In this document: in pieces, positions 22,227 through 32,689 of the stretch
Layout: each line of letters starts with the position of its first letter
Position numbering within the stretch: the first letter of the stretch is position 1
Assembly (NCBI GenBank): GCA_022836615.1
Contig: MU405259.1
Location: 1-64,000, forward strand
DNA from: Annulohypoxylon bovei var. microspora
Lineage: Eukaryota > Ascomycota > Sordariomycetes > Xylariales > Hypoxylaceae
DNA length: 64,000 nucleotides
Direction of reading: 5' to 3'
Translations under genes and position numbers: made by a program
Notes under the pieces: generated by a model
Databases searched by the model: none
What the model was told of the DNA's origin: nothing
The model's input: only the letters and a program-made list of their open reading frames with translations

Positions 22227-24415
22227 AAACCGATATTGTTTCGACCCTGGTGCAAGCCGGGGATCCCAGAAATTGGCTAGCTAGCAAAGTAAATAGGGTT
22301 CCCCCCCTTTTTAGGATTGTTTCACGGCTAGCACAATTCTAGTGGGAAGACGTAAGATCCAGAAAAAGCTATCTCGTCATTTCTTCAAAGGTTCGTCGAA
22401 CGAGGATAAGGAGAGAATAGAATGGAAAGTGAGGAAAACCAGATAAAAAAGAAGGGAGGTTCGCTTCTTTGAGTCCGGTCCACGAAAAGCCCAACCGGTC
22501 AAAACAAAAACATAAGCTAACTATGCTAGAGAATCCACGGCTGCCACTGTAAAACCGGACTCCAACTCTGCAGCGAGATGGAAGGATGGGCGTTAGTGGG
22601 TCGTCCGGTACTTCGGAATTCCAGATTTTGATGTAAGACGGTGGTTGGCAAGGGTGATGAACAGACCAAGGACCAATCACGTCAACCTCTCTACTCGATA
22701 CGGTATGTAGTACTGTATGTGAGCACAGTGCTATACCCACTCGTGGGATCCACAGCCTTGGTTGTGCTCTACTCTAGAACAGGGAGATGCGGGAGATCGT
22801 CCGGGTTGTTTTAATTGATCGAGGTTGAAGGTGAACCGTGAAGGACCAAGGTGGACAGTTACTGTACTTGTGTCTTCGTTTTGGATTGATTAGTGCTAGA
22901 CCTGCGTATGACGGCAATGTCTTGAATATCTAAAGCAAAGGAGAGAGAAACGATGAAGAGAAAAAAGCATTGATAGGATTACTAGGGGCATAGGGGTTAT
23001 GCAACCTATGCGACTCAGCCATAGCCTAGCATGTGTATTGCGTGGGTCGTGGGTCTCAAAACGTGTAGGTCCTCGCGGCTCTGGCTTGTGATAGGTAACG
23101 ATAAACAAACTAGAGCTTCCCGGCAACAGGTTACGTAGTGTTTCTTTGGTCAGCTCCAGTCCTCGACGAGAACGACAGCCACTTACATCCAGCCAGCTGG
23201 AACGCATCACCGTTCAATCTCGCTTCGTGCTACGCCAGTGCCGAGTCTGTCTTATACTATGTACATATGCATGTCTGTATGTCTGTATGTATGTACTAAC
23301 TCAGTTGACCGTCAAAAGGTTCTGACTATCTTAGACATTATTGTTATCCACATTCTTGAAGAAGGCAGAAGATAATTATTTGTCCTATTGTTATAAGATA
23401 GGCCATATAATATGTGGGCTAAGAATAGGTACTCAGCCTATGGTGGCTTAAGTTTATGCGGTTACCGCCACATTCGGTTGATAGACATGCAGTATTATGC
23501 AACCCATAAGAAGCAGCGTGACCTCCATTTCCTTACCTAGTGCCTACCTAGTGTCTAGTACGTTAGCTGGTTAGGTACCAAGAATCCAAGATATACCTAA
23601 CATTTCGGCCGAAGAGCTGCATTATCAATCCATACCTATTGAATACCATTATGAGAGGCTACTTCACAGTCTTCACTTACATGTGAAAATTATAGATATG
23701 TATGTAGAAACTCTAGACCTCAAGCCAATCTGTTAAAGTGGCGCACTATTGATAATGGCATTAATGGGATCTACGCTAGGTATTTCGGTGGTAATAAGAG
23801 AGCGTGAACTTCCTTTAAACAATTCTCGAATCTTGGATCTTGGAACTTGGAACTTGGAACTTGGAACTTGTGGCACGTGGGAATTGAGTTGGCATTAAGA
23901 CAATTATCCCGAAGTTACGATGATCGATCATCATCCGATTGGATAACAAATAACCTTGGAAGCTTCTTGTAAACTTCGAAACCATTCAAGGTTGCAACGT
24001 CGACTTCCATAATAACGTATGTACCTGCATAGGTATGTAGACGATGTGGAAGATATCCACGAATATACATAACTTTTCCTCGATCGATCATGATATCCAC
24101 TTTCCATATTTCGCACAATTCAACAGTTCATTAGTAGCAGAGTGCAAGGTAACTGGGATAGTCGGAATGCTTCTTTGAATAACTAATTACCAGACCCCTG
24201 GCATAATAACCCTTATTGCTGAATCCTAATACTCAGCTGTCCATCATACCAACTCGGGTGACTGGTGTGTATCCGTGTCGAGCCAACATGGCAAGTAGGT
24301 AATAGTTCTCGGTAGAAAGACCATGCTCACGAGCATAGACCGAGATCTCAACATTCGATGTCGAATAGAAGCCATATTTTCCGGCTAGCCCGCAACGGCG
24401 GTCGAAGTTGTCTCT
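22227..24415. other. Intergenic region
   Basis: A 2.2-kb region upstream of the coiled-coil gene (-) and downstream of TIF6 (-). It contains a GTCTGTAT/GTATGTAT microsatellite (about 23273-23297), a TTGGAAC repeat and several CCTACCTAG motifs near 23540. Open frames resemble no family. Confidence 0.45.
23832..23870 (+). repeat. 7-bp tandem repeat CTTGGAA
   Basis: About five copies of the unit CTTGGAA (the first diverged to CTTGGAT), non-coding and adjacent to a CACGTG. Confidence 0.8.
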
Positions 24416-25343
24416 TTAATAGAAACTCTCCACCATGGTGTCCTTCATCTTACCACCGATATTACCCGGTGCCGCGCCCTCGCCGAGTCGGAACACGCTC
24501 TCGATCACACTAAGTTCTGTCGCCGTAGTATCCAGCCCCGTCACCGCCAGCCAGTCGTTGACTACCATGCCGGCTCCAACCACGTTGCTGCCTCGATTCA
24601 CACTTCCCGCGACCAGGGGTACTTGGAGCAGGCTGCTCAGCTCGTCCTGGTCCTGGATGCTGGTCTTGGGGTGTACCAGGCCGCCCTGGTTGCTTAGGCT
24701 CATGTAGCTGCCCACCAGCACGTTGTCGGCGACGGTCTGTCGGAAAACCTCGACGCCTAGAACATCTGCGATGATCTCCTCCGTCTCGCGCTCCAGATCC
24801 GGGTGGACCAGTGCTATGTGATCATTTGACACGATAACGTTGCCTAGGGCCGATAGACGTTCTTCTATTCGCTGGATCTTGACCTCATCTGGTAAGGAAT
24901 TTCGCAGGTGCTGGAGTTCTTGGTCGGTTGTGGTTGTAGGAACAAGAAGACCTTTGCGGTTTCTGTAGTTATATATAAAGAGAATTGATCAGACCTATGA
25001 TACCACAGAGTCCAGAGTCTTCTTTTCTTATTCTTACCCTGCTGTTAATCGACCGATGATGCGCGTGCCCGCAATTGTAGTTCGGCAGATGGGAATGACA
25101 TCTTGCAATTCTGATTCGAAAACGCTGTAAAAGTTCTCGCTTGCGCCGACCGCAGTTAGGGCATAGGAATTGGTGAGTGTCGCGAAGACGCCGACCCTAT
25201 AATATTAAAATCGCATTGTAAGCTCATGTTCATATGTTCATCTACCACACAAAACACAAATTTGTTTCTTTTCTTTCGCGGGGTCGTAAACTAAATGGCG
25301 GGGCTTACTCGTTGGAGTTTTCGAATTGTGCGCGTACAGACAT
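24416..25343 (-). CDS. TIF6: Eukaryotic translation initiation factor 6 (eIF6)
   Basis: Ribosome anti-association factor needed for 60S biogenesis and nuclear export. Three exons on the minus strand, 25343-25309, 25196-25038 and 24962-24416, give 246 residues, the normal family length. Junction codons GA|G and GG|A restore the sequences [16 protein letters not shown] and [12 protein letters not shown]. Donors are GTAAGC and GTAAGA. The five-fold pentein repeats are visible, including [37 protein letters not shown] and [16 protein letters not shown]. The start [12 protein letters not shown] is the canonical N-terminus (second residue Ser by my reading). The 3' part of the gene is GC-richer than the 5' part. 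Confidence 0.96.
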
Positions 25344-26066
25344 GGCGATTGATGTTGTAATATTACCCGACACAATTGATGTTAGAATTTTGACGAAGAG
25401 GTTTGGTCGTATGGGAGCTTAAGAAGTAAAGTAAACAGTCCGAATAGATGTTTACAATGGGAGAATTGGAAGGTATATTCGTCGACGATGGTGATTATAG
25501 TTTGTAAGGTAACCGGATAATGCAGGCTATTAATCTAAAATGTTCAAGTGGGGCTGCTCAAGTACAATCTTCTTATCCGGTACCCAGCCCACTAGATCAA
25601 TTGATGTCTCCCGGTCGTGACTCAACTCTAAACTCTGCATCGCCACAGAATATGACTCCAACCCTGTGTAACTGCCATGTACCCAATACCTTTCATTGTC
25701 TTAATTGGTTCGTTGATATGATTCATTTTCAATCATCGTGGCTTCAGGTCTTAACCTCGTTTGGCTTATGCAGTTTGTTAGCTTCGGTGACTCGACACAC
25801 AATGAAGGGGGACTGCTTTCCACTTCAAAGAGTTGGTTTCATATTGAATTAGACCTCACGAAACGAAATGGTGCTCATGGAAGGCGATGACATTTCAGAG
25901 AAAAAAAAGAAAAAAAAAAGGAGCGATAGTACGTTTTATCGTATAATATTGATAGAATGCTCGTTGCTCATGCACTTTTACTAACACCAGCAAAATTGCT
26001 TCGTAGCTCGTCTTCTATTTAATCGTAGACCCTTTAGGGATACCATCACTACTGCTTCTAACCTCA
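25344..26066. other. Intergenic region
   Basis: TIF6 promoter and the 3' region of the 614-residue gene. It contains a run of A/AAGAAAAAAAA (about 25903-25919). A 110-codon plus-strand frame at 25520-25852 has no recognisable similarity and is not called. Confidence 0.45.
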
Positions 26067-28085
26067 TCATCGTAATTCTAAAGATGGGAAATACCTCGGT
26101 CCTGCAAACCCCTTGGCAATGACCGCCTGTATGTCGATATTCGCACCTGGGTCGCGATGCGGACTCCACATCTTGAGTAATATGAACCGCCCAGATACCG
26201 GAGGATCAAACTTGATGGTGCACTTGCTTTTGTTCCGCTCTATGAAGAACCGCGCGTGAGGAACCATCAGCTCTCCGCCCACGGCTCGCACTGCCTCTTG
26301 GGTAGCTACCTGAGCTGCTTCCACCGCTTCTGCTAATGCAGTGTTCGATCGGTTGCGACGTCGCCGGAGTCTGTGGTACGCCTCGCTGAAATCGTTGAGG
26401 CCGCCTTCGTCATCACTCGTCTCACTCTCAAACGGCAGTGAACCGATCCTATTGGGTGGTCGCCAATCTCCCCTAGGAATCGGGTCATCCCCTTCGTCAT
26501 CGCTACACTCCGTCGTCACCCTAAACGGGGGTGACACGTTAAATTCAGAAGGAATCTGAGCGACTCGAACATTGTTGTCTTCGTCTTCCATCCAAATGTT
26601 ATATAGGCGTCTTGCTCTGATTTGCGCGTGAGTCATAGTGCTCCCATCCTCATTATGTCTAATAGATACAATGGGTGTCAGGGGTTGAGACTCTCGCTCT
26701 ATGCGTCTAGGTGAACTTCTCGAAGTTGAGTACTGAATTTGGTATTGGGCAGTCCGGTTCAGGAGATGGTCAGATGTCATTGAAACGAAGACCATACCCT
26801 CTTGTACGCTGTCGATTTTGTTAGCGAGAGAAACATGAAGAGAGGGGTATATCACTAACGGAGAGGTAAAATTAGACCTGGGCGCCTTTATGATCAACTC
26901 CTTCAGTGTGAAGACAGTAGCGCCCTGATGCCTTAAGATAATATTACACCTCGGCCCTTCGGTGCAATAGACAGTCTGATCATTCTTGAGAATGTTATCT
27001 GCGACATACCTCTGGCCATCGTCTGAATAGATGCCGCCGTCGCAGCTTACCAGTTCCATAGTAAGCTGACCTGGTTCTACCTGACCATATTTCCCATACC
27101 GGAAGCCTTGGAAACTGCCGGATAGGCGGTCCGAATCCAATTTGCGCCTCTTAGCTCTTCGGTTATCCTCTGTAGGATCCTGCGGAGGGGGCGGGAGTGG
27201 TGGCGGCGACGAGAAAGCAGGATCAGAATACGCATGGCTAGGAGAATTGGTGAAATCCAAAAGGGCTTCTATATTGGCCTCTCGCAGACGTTCGTCATCC
27301 AGGGCTTGCGAATCGATTATTTGGGTTGCGGCAGATCGACGGGTACCACGTGAGCCTCGGTCAAAAGGTTGAGTTTCGAGGCGCTCCCAGAACTCCCCGG
27401 CTTCTTCGACGGCTTCATTCCGACTCTCGTGCGTACCCCGGAGCCTAGCTGAATATCGATCTGGGCGTGGACGCGCATGTCGCCCACCGGGTACACCGCC
27501 AGACACAGGCATAGCTACGGGTCTTCGGGTGCTAGTTAAGGAGCGTAGTGGCGGTAGATACGGAGCCGAAGGAGGCAGATTATATGGCGGATTATATGGG
27601 GGCGATGTGTCAGAATTTTGTGACTCTCTTAAAACCCTTCGCTGCGCTTCTGAGATAGGCTCCAGTGGCATACTGTTCCGCGAAGAGGAGCGCTGGCTTA
27701 AACGACCGAGGTGAGTCCGGGCAAGGTCCGGCCGTATATTGCTGGTGGGCCGAGGGTAGGAATAATACCTCTCTATAGCCCGATATAACTCTCCGGAAGG
27801 GCTGATGTCGGAGGGTGAAGCATCACCATCGAGTATGGAACGTACTATTTCGTCGGCAGTGCGATAAGGTCCTGGACTCGAAGGGGGCTGTTCGGAGTGA
27901 TCGCCCGACTATCGGATGATATTATGATTAGTCCATACGATGATACCAGATTAACTAGAACCATAGACGAAACATAAATTGATGGTTTGGCGATGATGGT
28001 GAAAAAGAGCGGACTGCGGACTGCGGACTGCGAGCGGAATACGGGAACATGGGAATAGGTGCTAGGCTTAGCTGACACTCACCAT
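26067..28085 (-). CDS. Uncharacterised 614-residue protein, possible beta-sandwich domain
   Basis: The continuous coding frame runs from 27908 to the TGA at 26067 and has no ATG near its 5' end. A GTGAGT donor directly after an ATG (28085-28083) and a TAG acceptor at 27911-27909 join in frame, so the first coding exon is the start codon alone and the intron is 171 nt. The protein begins MSGDHSEQPPSSPGPYRTAD. Residues 1-210 are Pro/Ser/Arg-rich. Residues about 220-335 are a conserved-looking folded region (YGKYGQVEPGQLTMELVSCD, GPRCNIILRHQGATVFTLKE). The C-terminal 70 residues (ARFFIERNKSKCTIKFDPPV, GRFILLKMWSPHRDP, IDIQAVIAKGFAGPRYFP) look like a discoidin-type beta-sandwich edge, by impression only. 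Function unknown. Confidence 0.82.
28009..28029 (+). repeat. 7-bp tandem repeat GCGGACT, 3 copies
   Basis: Three perfect copies of GCGGACT, inside the first intron of the 614-residue gene. Confidence 0.8.
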
Positions 28086-29568
28086 TAAGAGACAAAGGAC
28101 CTAAGCGTGTGCGTCGAAGAAGTAGACCGCACGTTAGTTGGGGCTAAATGACAGTCGATTCGAAAACGGGTTTAGGAGTGCTCGGAATTGAATATTCGGG
28201 TGTTGGTATGGTGATATGATAAGATGATCAAGTTGATGGGTTGTTAGGTGGAGGAAGGTCAATCAACTGTAGTTGGAAGTTGGGAGTTGAATGGTTGAAT
28301 GGGAAATCCTATGGGAATATGAATGGAAATGTAGCGCGGGATGGTGTGAATGGTGTGAAAGGACATTGGTGAGTTCCAACGTTCGAAGCGGGTAGGCCAG
28401 TTCTTTAAGTTTAGGCGGGGTCAAAGGTTACAAGTTAACAGTCTAAAAGTCTAACCGGAGAAAATGATTAGATATACAAGCGTTATACTACGGAACCACG
28501 TGTAAGTTTATGTACCTCTTTAACAGGCATTACCCGCCCACACCTGGCCACTGCAGCCCACGCAACCCACGCAAACCTACCGCAATGCGTACGATACATG
28601 TACGCAGTGTGGCTTACCTATTTCGTTCCTTCAGCTGTATTCGGACCCGTCACACCCTGTCGTGTATCATATCAATCTCTTTCAGCCAATGACCCCAATC
28701 AGAATTTAGATAGGAGGATCGGGTTTTCCGTTCATCGTGTGCTACATATTGCATTCCCTTACTTTTTAGGAGACATGGAGGTATTAGGAGAGTAAGAAAT
28801 ATCTAGAGATGTTGGTGAAGTTTCCAAGGTTATAAGGTTACCAATATATGTATACGTAGGTACCTAGAGTGTACTACGTAATACCTAATTGAGTTTTATT
28901 TAAGGTGTGTAATTGGTAGTTTATTATGCATATAGCAGGTGGAAATAACATCCAGTCAGCCTCGGTTCCACTAATAACGCAAGATTATTCTATTATCAGC
29001 ATAGAAACACCGATTTAATGCACTTTAATGCACGTTACAGCTCTAGCGGTCCTTTAGTGGACCCTCTACGTTACCTAAAGGAGAGACGAGGCTGGCTCAT
29101 CGCATCGCATCTGCATCTGCATTTGTACCAAGTCACATTCATTCCATTTACAACCAAATGAAAAAAGTACATCATCGGACAACGTGGGCGAGGGCGGTGC
29201 GGTAATATTATCAAATCCATTAACCATCTTTATTTTGCCTTCGTAATAGCAGCATATTGATTCACAAAGAAAAAGGAGAAAAGAAAAGAAAAGGGAGTCG
29301 TGGTCGTATCTCACGAATAGGCAACCGCAAGTTCTCATCGTGTATCCGCCTCGCCTCATCTTCACACATCTCGTATCTCGCATCTCGCATCTCGCTTATG
29401 TTCCTCATCCCAACCGCCGGGACAAATACACTTACAATACTTCATCGACCCCATCTCCAACAAAATTAGGCGCATTTTACCAGCCACTCTCCCTCATTCT
29501 TCTCGTTCTTCTCATTCTTCTTACCTGCCTTTACTGTTTAGACTTTTACTTTTTACGATTCGCCAGAA
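28086..29568. promoter_or_regulatory. Divergent promoter region of the 614-residue gene and AOS1
   Basis: A 1.5-kb region. Near 29370-29395 there is a CTCGCAT/CTCGTAT direct repeat, and from 29400 to 29560 a C/T-rich leader (TTCTTCTCGTTCTTC-type). A CACGTG lies at 28497. No gene is seen. Confidence 0.45.
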
Positions 29569-31127
29569 ATGGAGACTCAAGACCAGCAAACCGCTGCCTC
29601 GAAACAGCAGCAAACCAACCAAGGCGGGCCGCAAGCTGCCGAGACCGCTCAACTAGTTCAAGATGGCAATTTTGCTGGGAATGAAATACAATCATTACCA
29701 ACTCACGGAATATCCCTACCGTCTGGGCACTCTATCCCAAGCAACGGCCTACCAGTCTTTCCGCATCCTAATAATACGTTCGCCACACTTCCACAGCAGC
29801 CAGTCTTCGGCAATGGAGCGTTTGCCAACCCCGCCGTGATAATACCTCCGAATCAACAAGTCTTAAGTCTTCACAACTCGGCTATCGGACAGACATCCAA
29901 CGGAAATAGCTTAAGCGCAGGTAAAGTGACCCCATGCTCACCTGTTCGATGCATTTTCTAATCTCAGGCTTAGATGACATCGCCCTCTATGACCGTCAGC
30001 TGCGGCTGTGGGGCATGGAAGCCCAACAGAAGATTCAGAGCGCCAACATTGTTATTATAACTATGAAGGCTCTTGCGAATGAGATCGCTAAGAATCTTGT
30101 CCTAGCAGGCATCGGTTCCCTAACCGTCGTTGACGACCAAATTGTCACCGAGGCCGATCTAGGGGCCCAGTTCTTTCTCTCGGAAGAGAATGTCGGCCAA
30201 AGCCGTGCCGAAGCGGCTGTTGGTCGAATTCAGAAATTGAATCCTCGAGTCAAGGTCATCGCCGACTCTGGAAGCATCATGACCAAAGGCGCGTCATTTT
30301 TCGGCAACTTTGATATCGTCATCGCAACAGATCTTAGTCCTACACTCCTTGCTTTCATCAATACCGCCACCCGTCTTCATAATCGACAGTTCTACGCGGC
30401 CGGAACCTATGGTTTCTACGGCTACATCTTTTGCGACTTGATCGAGCACGACTACGTTCTGCAGCGTGATAAGTCCAACGTACCAACGTCTATAGGCCCG
30501 GAGACACGGACTCGCAGCATTATCAAGGTAGAGAGTCAGAAAGAAGGCGGCAAGACTATCGAGAAGGTCCAGAAACGTGAACTGTACTCTACCTGGGATC
30601 TCGCCTCAGAGACCAGTTTACTACCTCCCGAGTACCTCAAATCCAAACGTCGTCTCAAGGCCGTCTCGCCGGTGCTGTCTTGCCTCCGCGCGCTGTGGGC
30701 CTTCCAGCAGACTCATGATGACCGCTTTCCCGGGCGCATTAAGGAGGACCTGGGAGCATTCACGAGATCAGCTACACACAACCATCAGTTATTGTCCCTT
30801 CCCACAGACACTCTCCAATCCGAGTTCCTGCGCAGCTTCCTCCAGAACGTCGGCAGCGAGATCGCGCCCGTGACGGCGATCCTCGGCGGCCAGCTAGCCC
30901 AGGACGTGATCAACGTGCGCGGCCAGCGCCAGCAACCGATCCAGAACATGGTCGTCTTCGACGGGGACAAGATGGAAGCCGAGATGTACCCGCTCCACCC
31001 CGAGGGCCACCTCGGCAGAGCCCAGCTGGAGATCACGACCCCCATGGTGCCAATGCCGCAAATCGACGCCTCGCAGATGCTCCCCATAGACCAGGCCGGC
31101 ATGATGATGGGGCCGCACGGGATGTAA
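29569..31127 (+). CDS. AOS1: SUMO-activating enzyme subunit AOS1
   Basis: The non-catalytic half of the heterodimeric SUMO E1, partner of UBA2, nuclear. Two exons, 29569-29920 and 29968-31127, are joined in phase 1 (GCA G|GC TTA) across a 47-nt GTAAAG...CAG intron, giving 503 residues. The E1-like fold begins right after the intron: LDDIALYDRQLRLWGMEAQQ, then NEIAKNLVLAGIGSLTVVDD, GAQFFLSEENVG and AAGTYGFYGYIFCDL. The adenylation catalytic cysteine is expected in UBA2, and no E1 Cys domain is seen here. Oddities are a 115-residue N-terminal Gln/Asn/Pro-rich extension encoded by exon 1 and a Met/Pro-rich C-terminal tail. GC at third positions rises sharply after about 30690. NEDD8-E1 subunit ULA1 was considered, but length and the DRQLRLWG context favour AOS1. 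Confidence 0.92.
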
Positions 31128-32689
31128 CAGTATGCGTGATCTACTAGGGATTGATTTCTGTTCTGCGCGGTTGGACACGGTTCGGGAAGAGATTACATAG
31201 GTATCTCAGGCGTTCTTTTTCAGATTCTGCGTCTGCATGAGGGGTTGGGCATAGCCAGCTGGCGGTGATTAATTTCGCGATCGTGTCAATTTCTCTCTCC
31301 CCTATGGGTTTTACCAGCTGGCGGATATTAGGGAAGACAGATGTGATGCGATGACTTCATAGTTCAAAGGTAGCAAAAAAGGGAGCATGTGGGTAAAATA
31401 CCCTCTCGCGCGGTTTTTTTTAAAAAAAAACTTTTTTATTCTTCTACTCTTTTTATTCACTTTTTCTTCTTTCGGAAGCTGTGCGTACCCATTCATGGCT
31501 GGCTCGGCTCTACATGAAGTGAAGCGGGAAGATTAGGTGACAATGCATTAGAGGGTGGCAATGAAAAGAAGGCGATGTGAAGTTGTACGATACTTGACTA
31601 GGTACTACTACTCTTAGATGATTCATGAAGCTGCTGCGGCAGTGTCTGTGGGATGGCCTTGCTACGTTGACTATTATGATTTAAGTCGTAGGGGTTTGAG
31701 ACATTGGGGTTGCGAGTTTAACTATGTCTTAAACCTCGGTAGTGTAAAATGGCTACGGCCACAAACTTGGATGGCTCAAGTGGTGAAGAATAGGTATTAT
31801 CTAGAAAACCAGTTCAAACCGTGTCAGCGCCTGTCATTCACGGAAAACGTCACAATCACTAGCAAAACAATATCATCAAGTTAGGTGTGTCAACGACCAG
31901 AATCGTCGTGAATTATGTGCAAGATTTATCATATCTGCAGCGCAGTCCCAATCGTCTCAGGGCAACCACGCATCGTTTCCGCTTTTCCATGCATTCCTCC
32001 CCACCCCCTCTCTCCGATATGCAGGAACAGGAACAGCGGCAACAAAAATAGACTACACGCAAAGTAGGTAGTCGTGACGCGAAAAGCGTCCATCAGATCA
32101 TCGGTTCGCTACCAAGCCAGCCGGGCCGGTCATAATACAAGATGCGAAGCAGAATCAGAAAGAAAAAAAATCAAAGACGGCGGAATTTCCTTTCCTGAAC
32201 TCCGATGCCCATGCAGAAAATTTTATGGTACCCCGGGACAGGATCCTCTCCCCCTGTCCAATGCTTTCCTGCGAGATGCTATGCTATGCGCCCCCAAGAA
32301 TACAATAGGTACAATGCAAACGACTCGTGATGGTCGTGGTCGTAATCGTGGTTTGTAGAGGTGACAGGCTAAGGCGAAGTACAAGAATGTGATTATGGGT
32401 ATCGTCGTAGAAATCGTATGCAAGGCATTTCCGATGTCGAATCCTTCTAAAGATGTATGTATCTAAGGATGTATGTAGTCATCCGCTTCCAATGCGGGTA
32501 TTCTTATGTCGTAAGTAGGTGTGTACAAGTAGAAGTAGGTAATTATTCGTGGGTCCATCGGTATATGGGACCAAGGTACTAGTAGTCTCAGCTTCTATCA
32601 GAGGCGTTCCATTTGCTGATAAATGGTGATATCGTGCTGTGAAGTGACAATTGTCAATATGACAGCCCTAAAACAGGCGCGTCAATGAC
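31128..32689. other. Convergent intergenic region
   Basis: 3' regions of AOS1 (+) and the 890-residue gene (-). It includes a GCGGTTTTTTTTAAAAAAAA segment near 31409-31430 and low-complexity GTATGTA runs near 32455-32475. Open frames at 31618 and 32074 resemble no family. Confidence 0.45.

Noticed and set aside
25520..25852. Plus-strand 110-codon frame between TIF6 and the 614-residue gene
   Set aside because: No recognisable motif and lies in short promoter/3' DNA.
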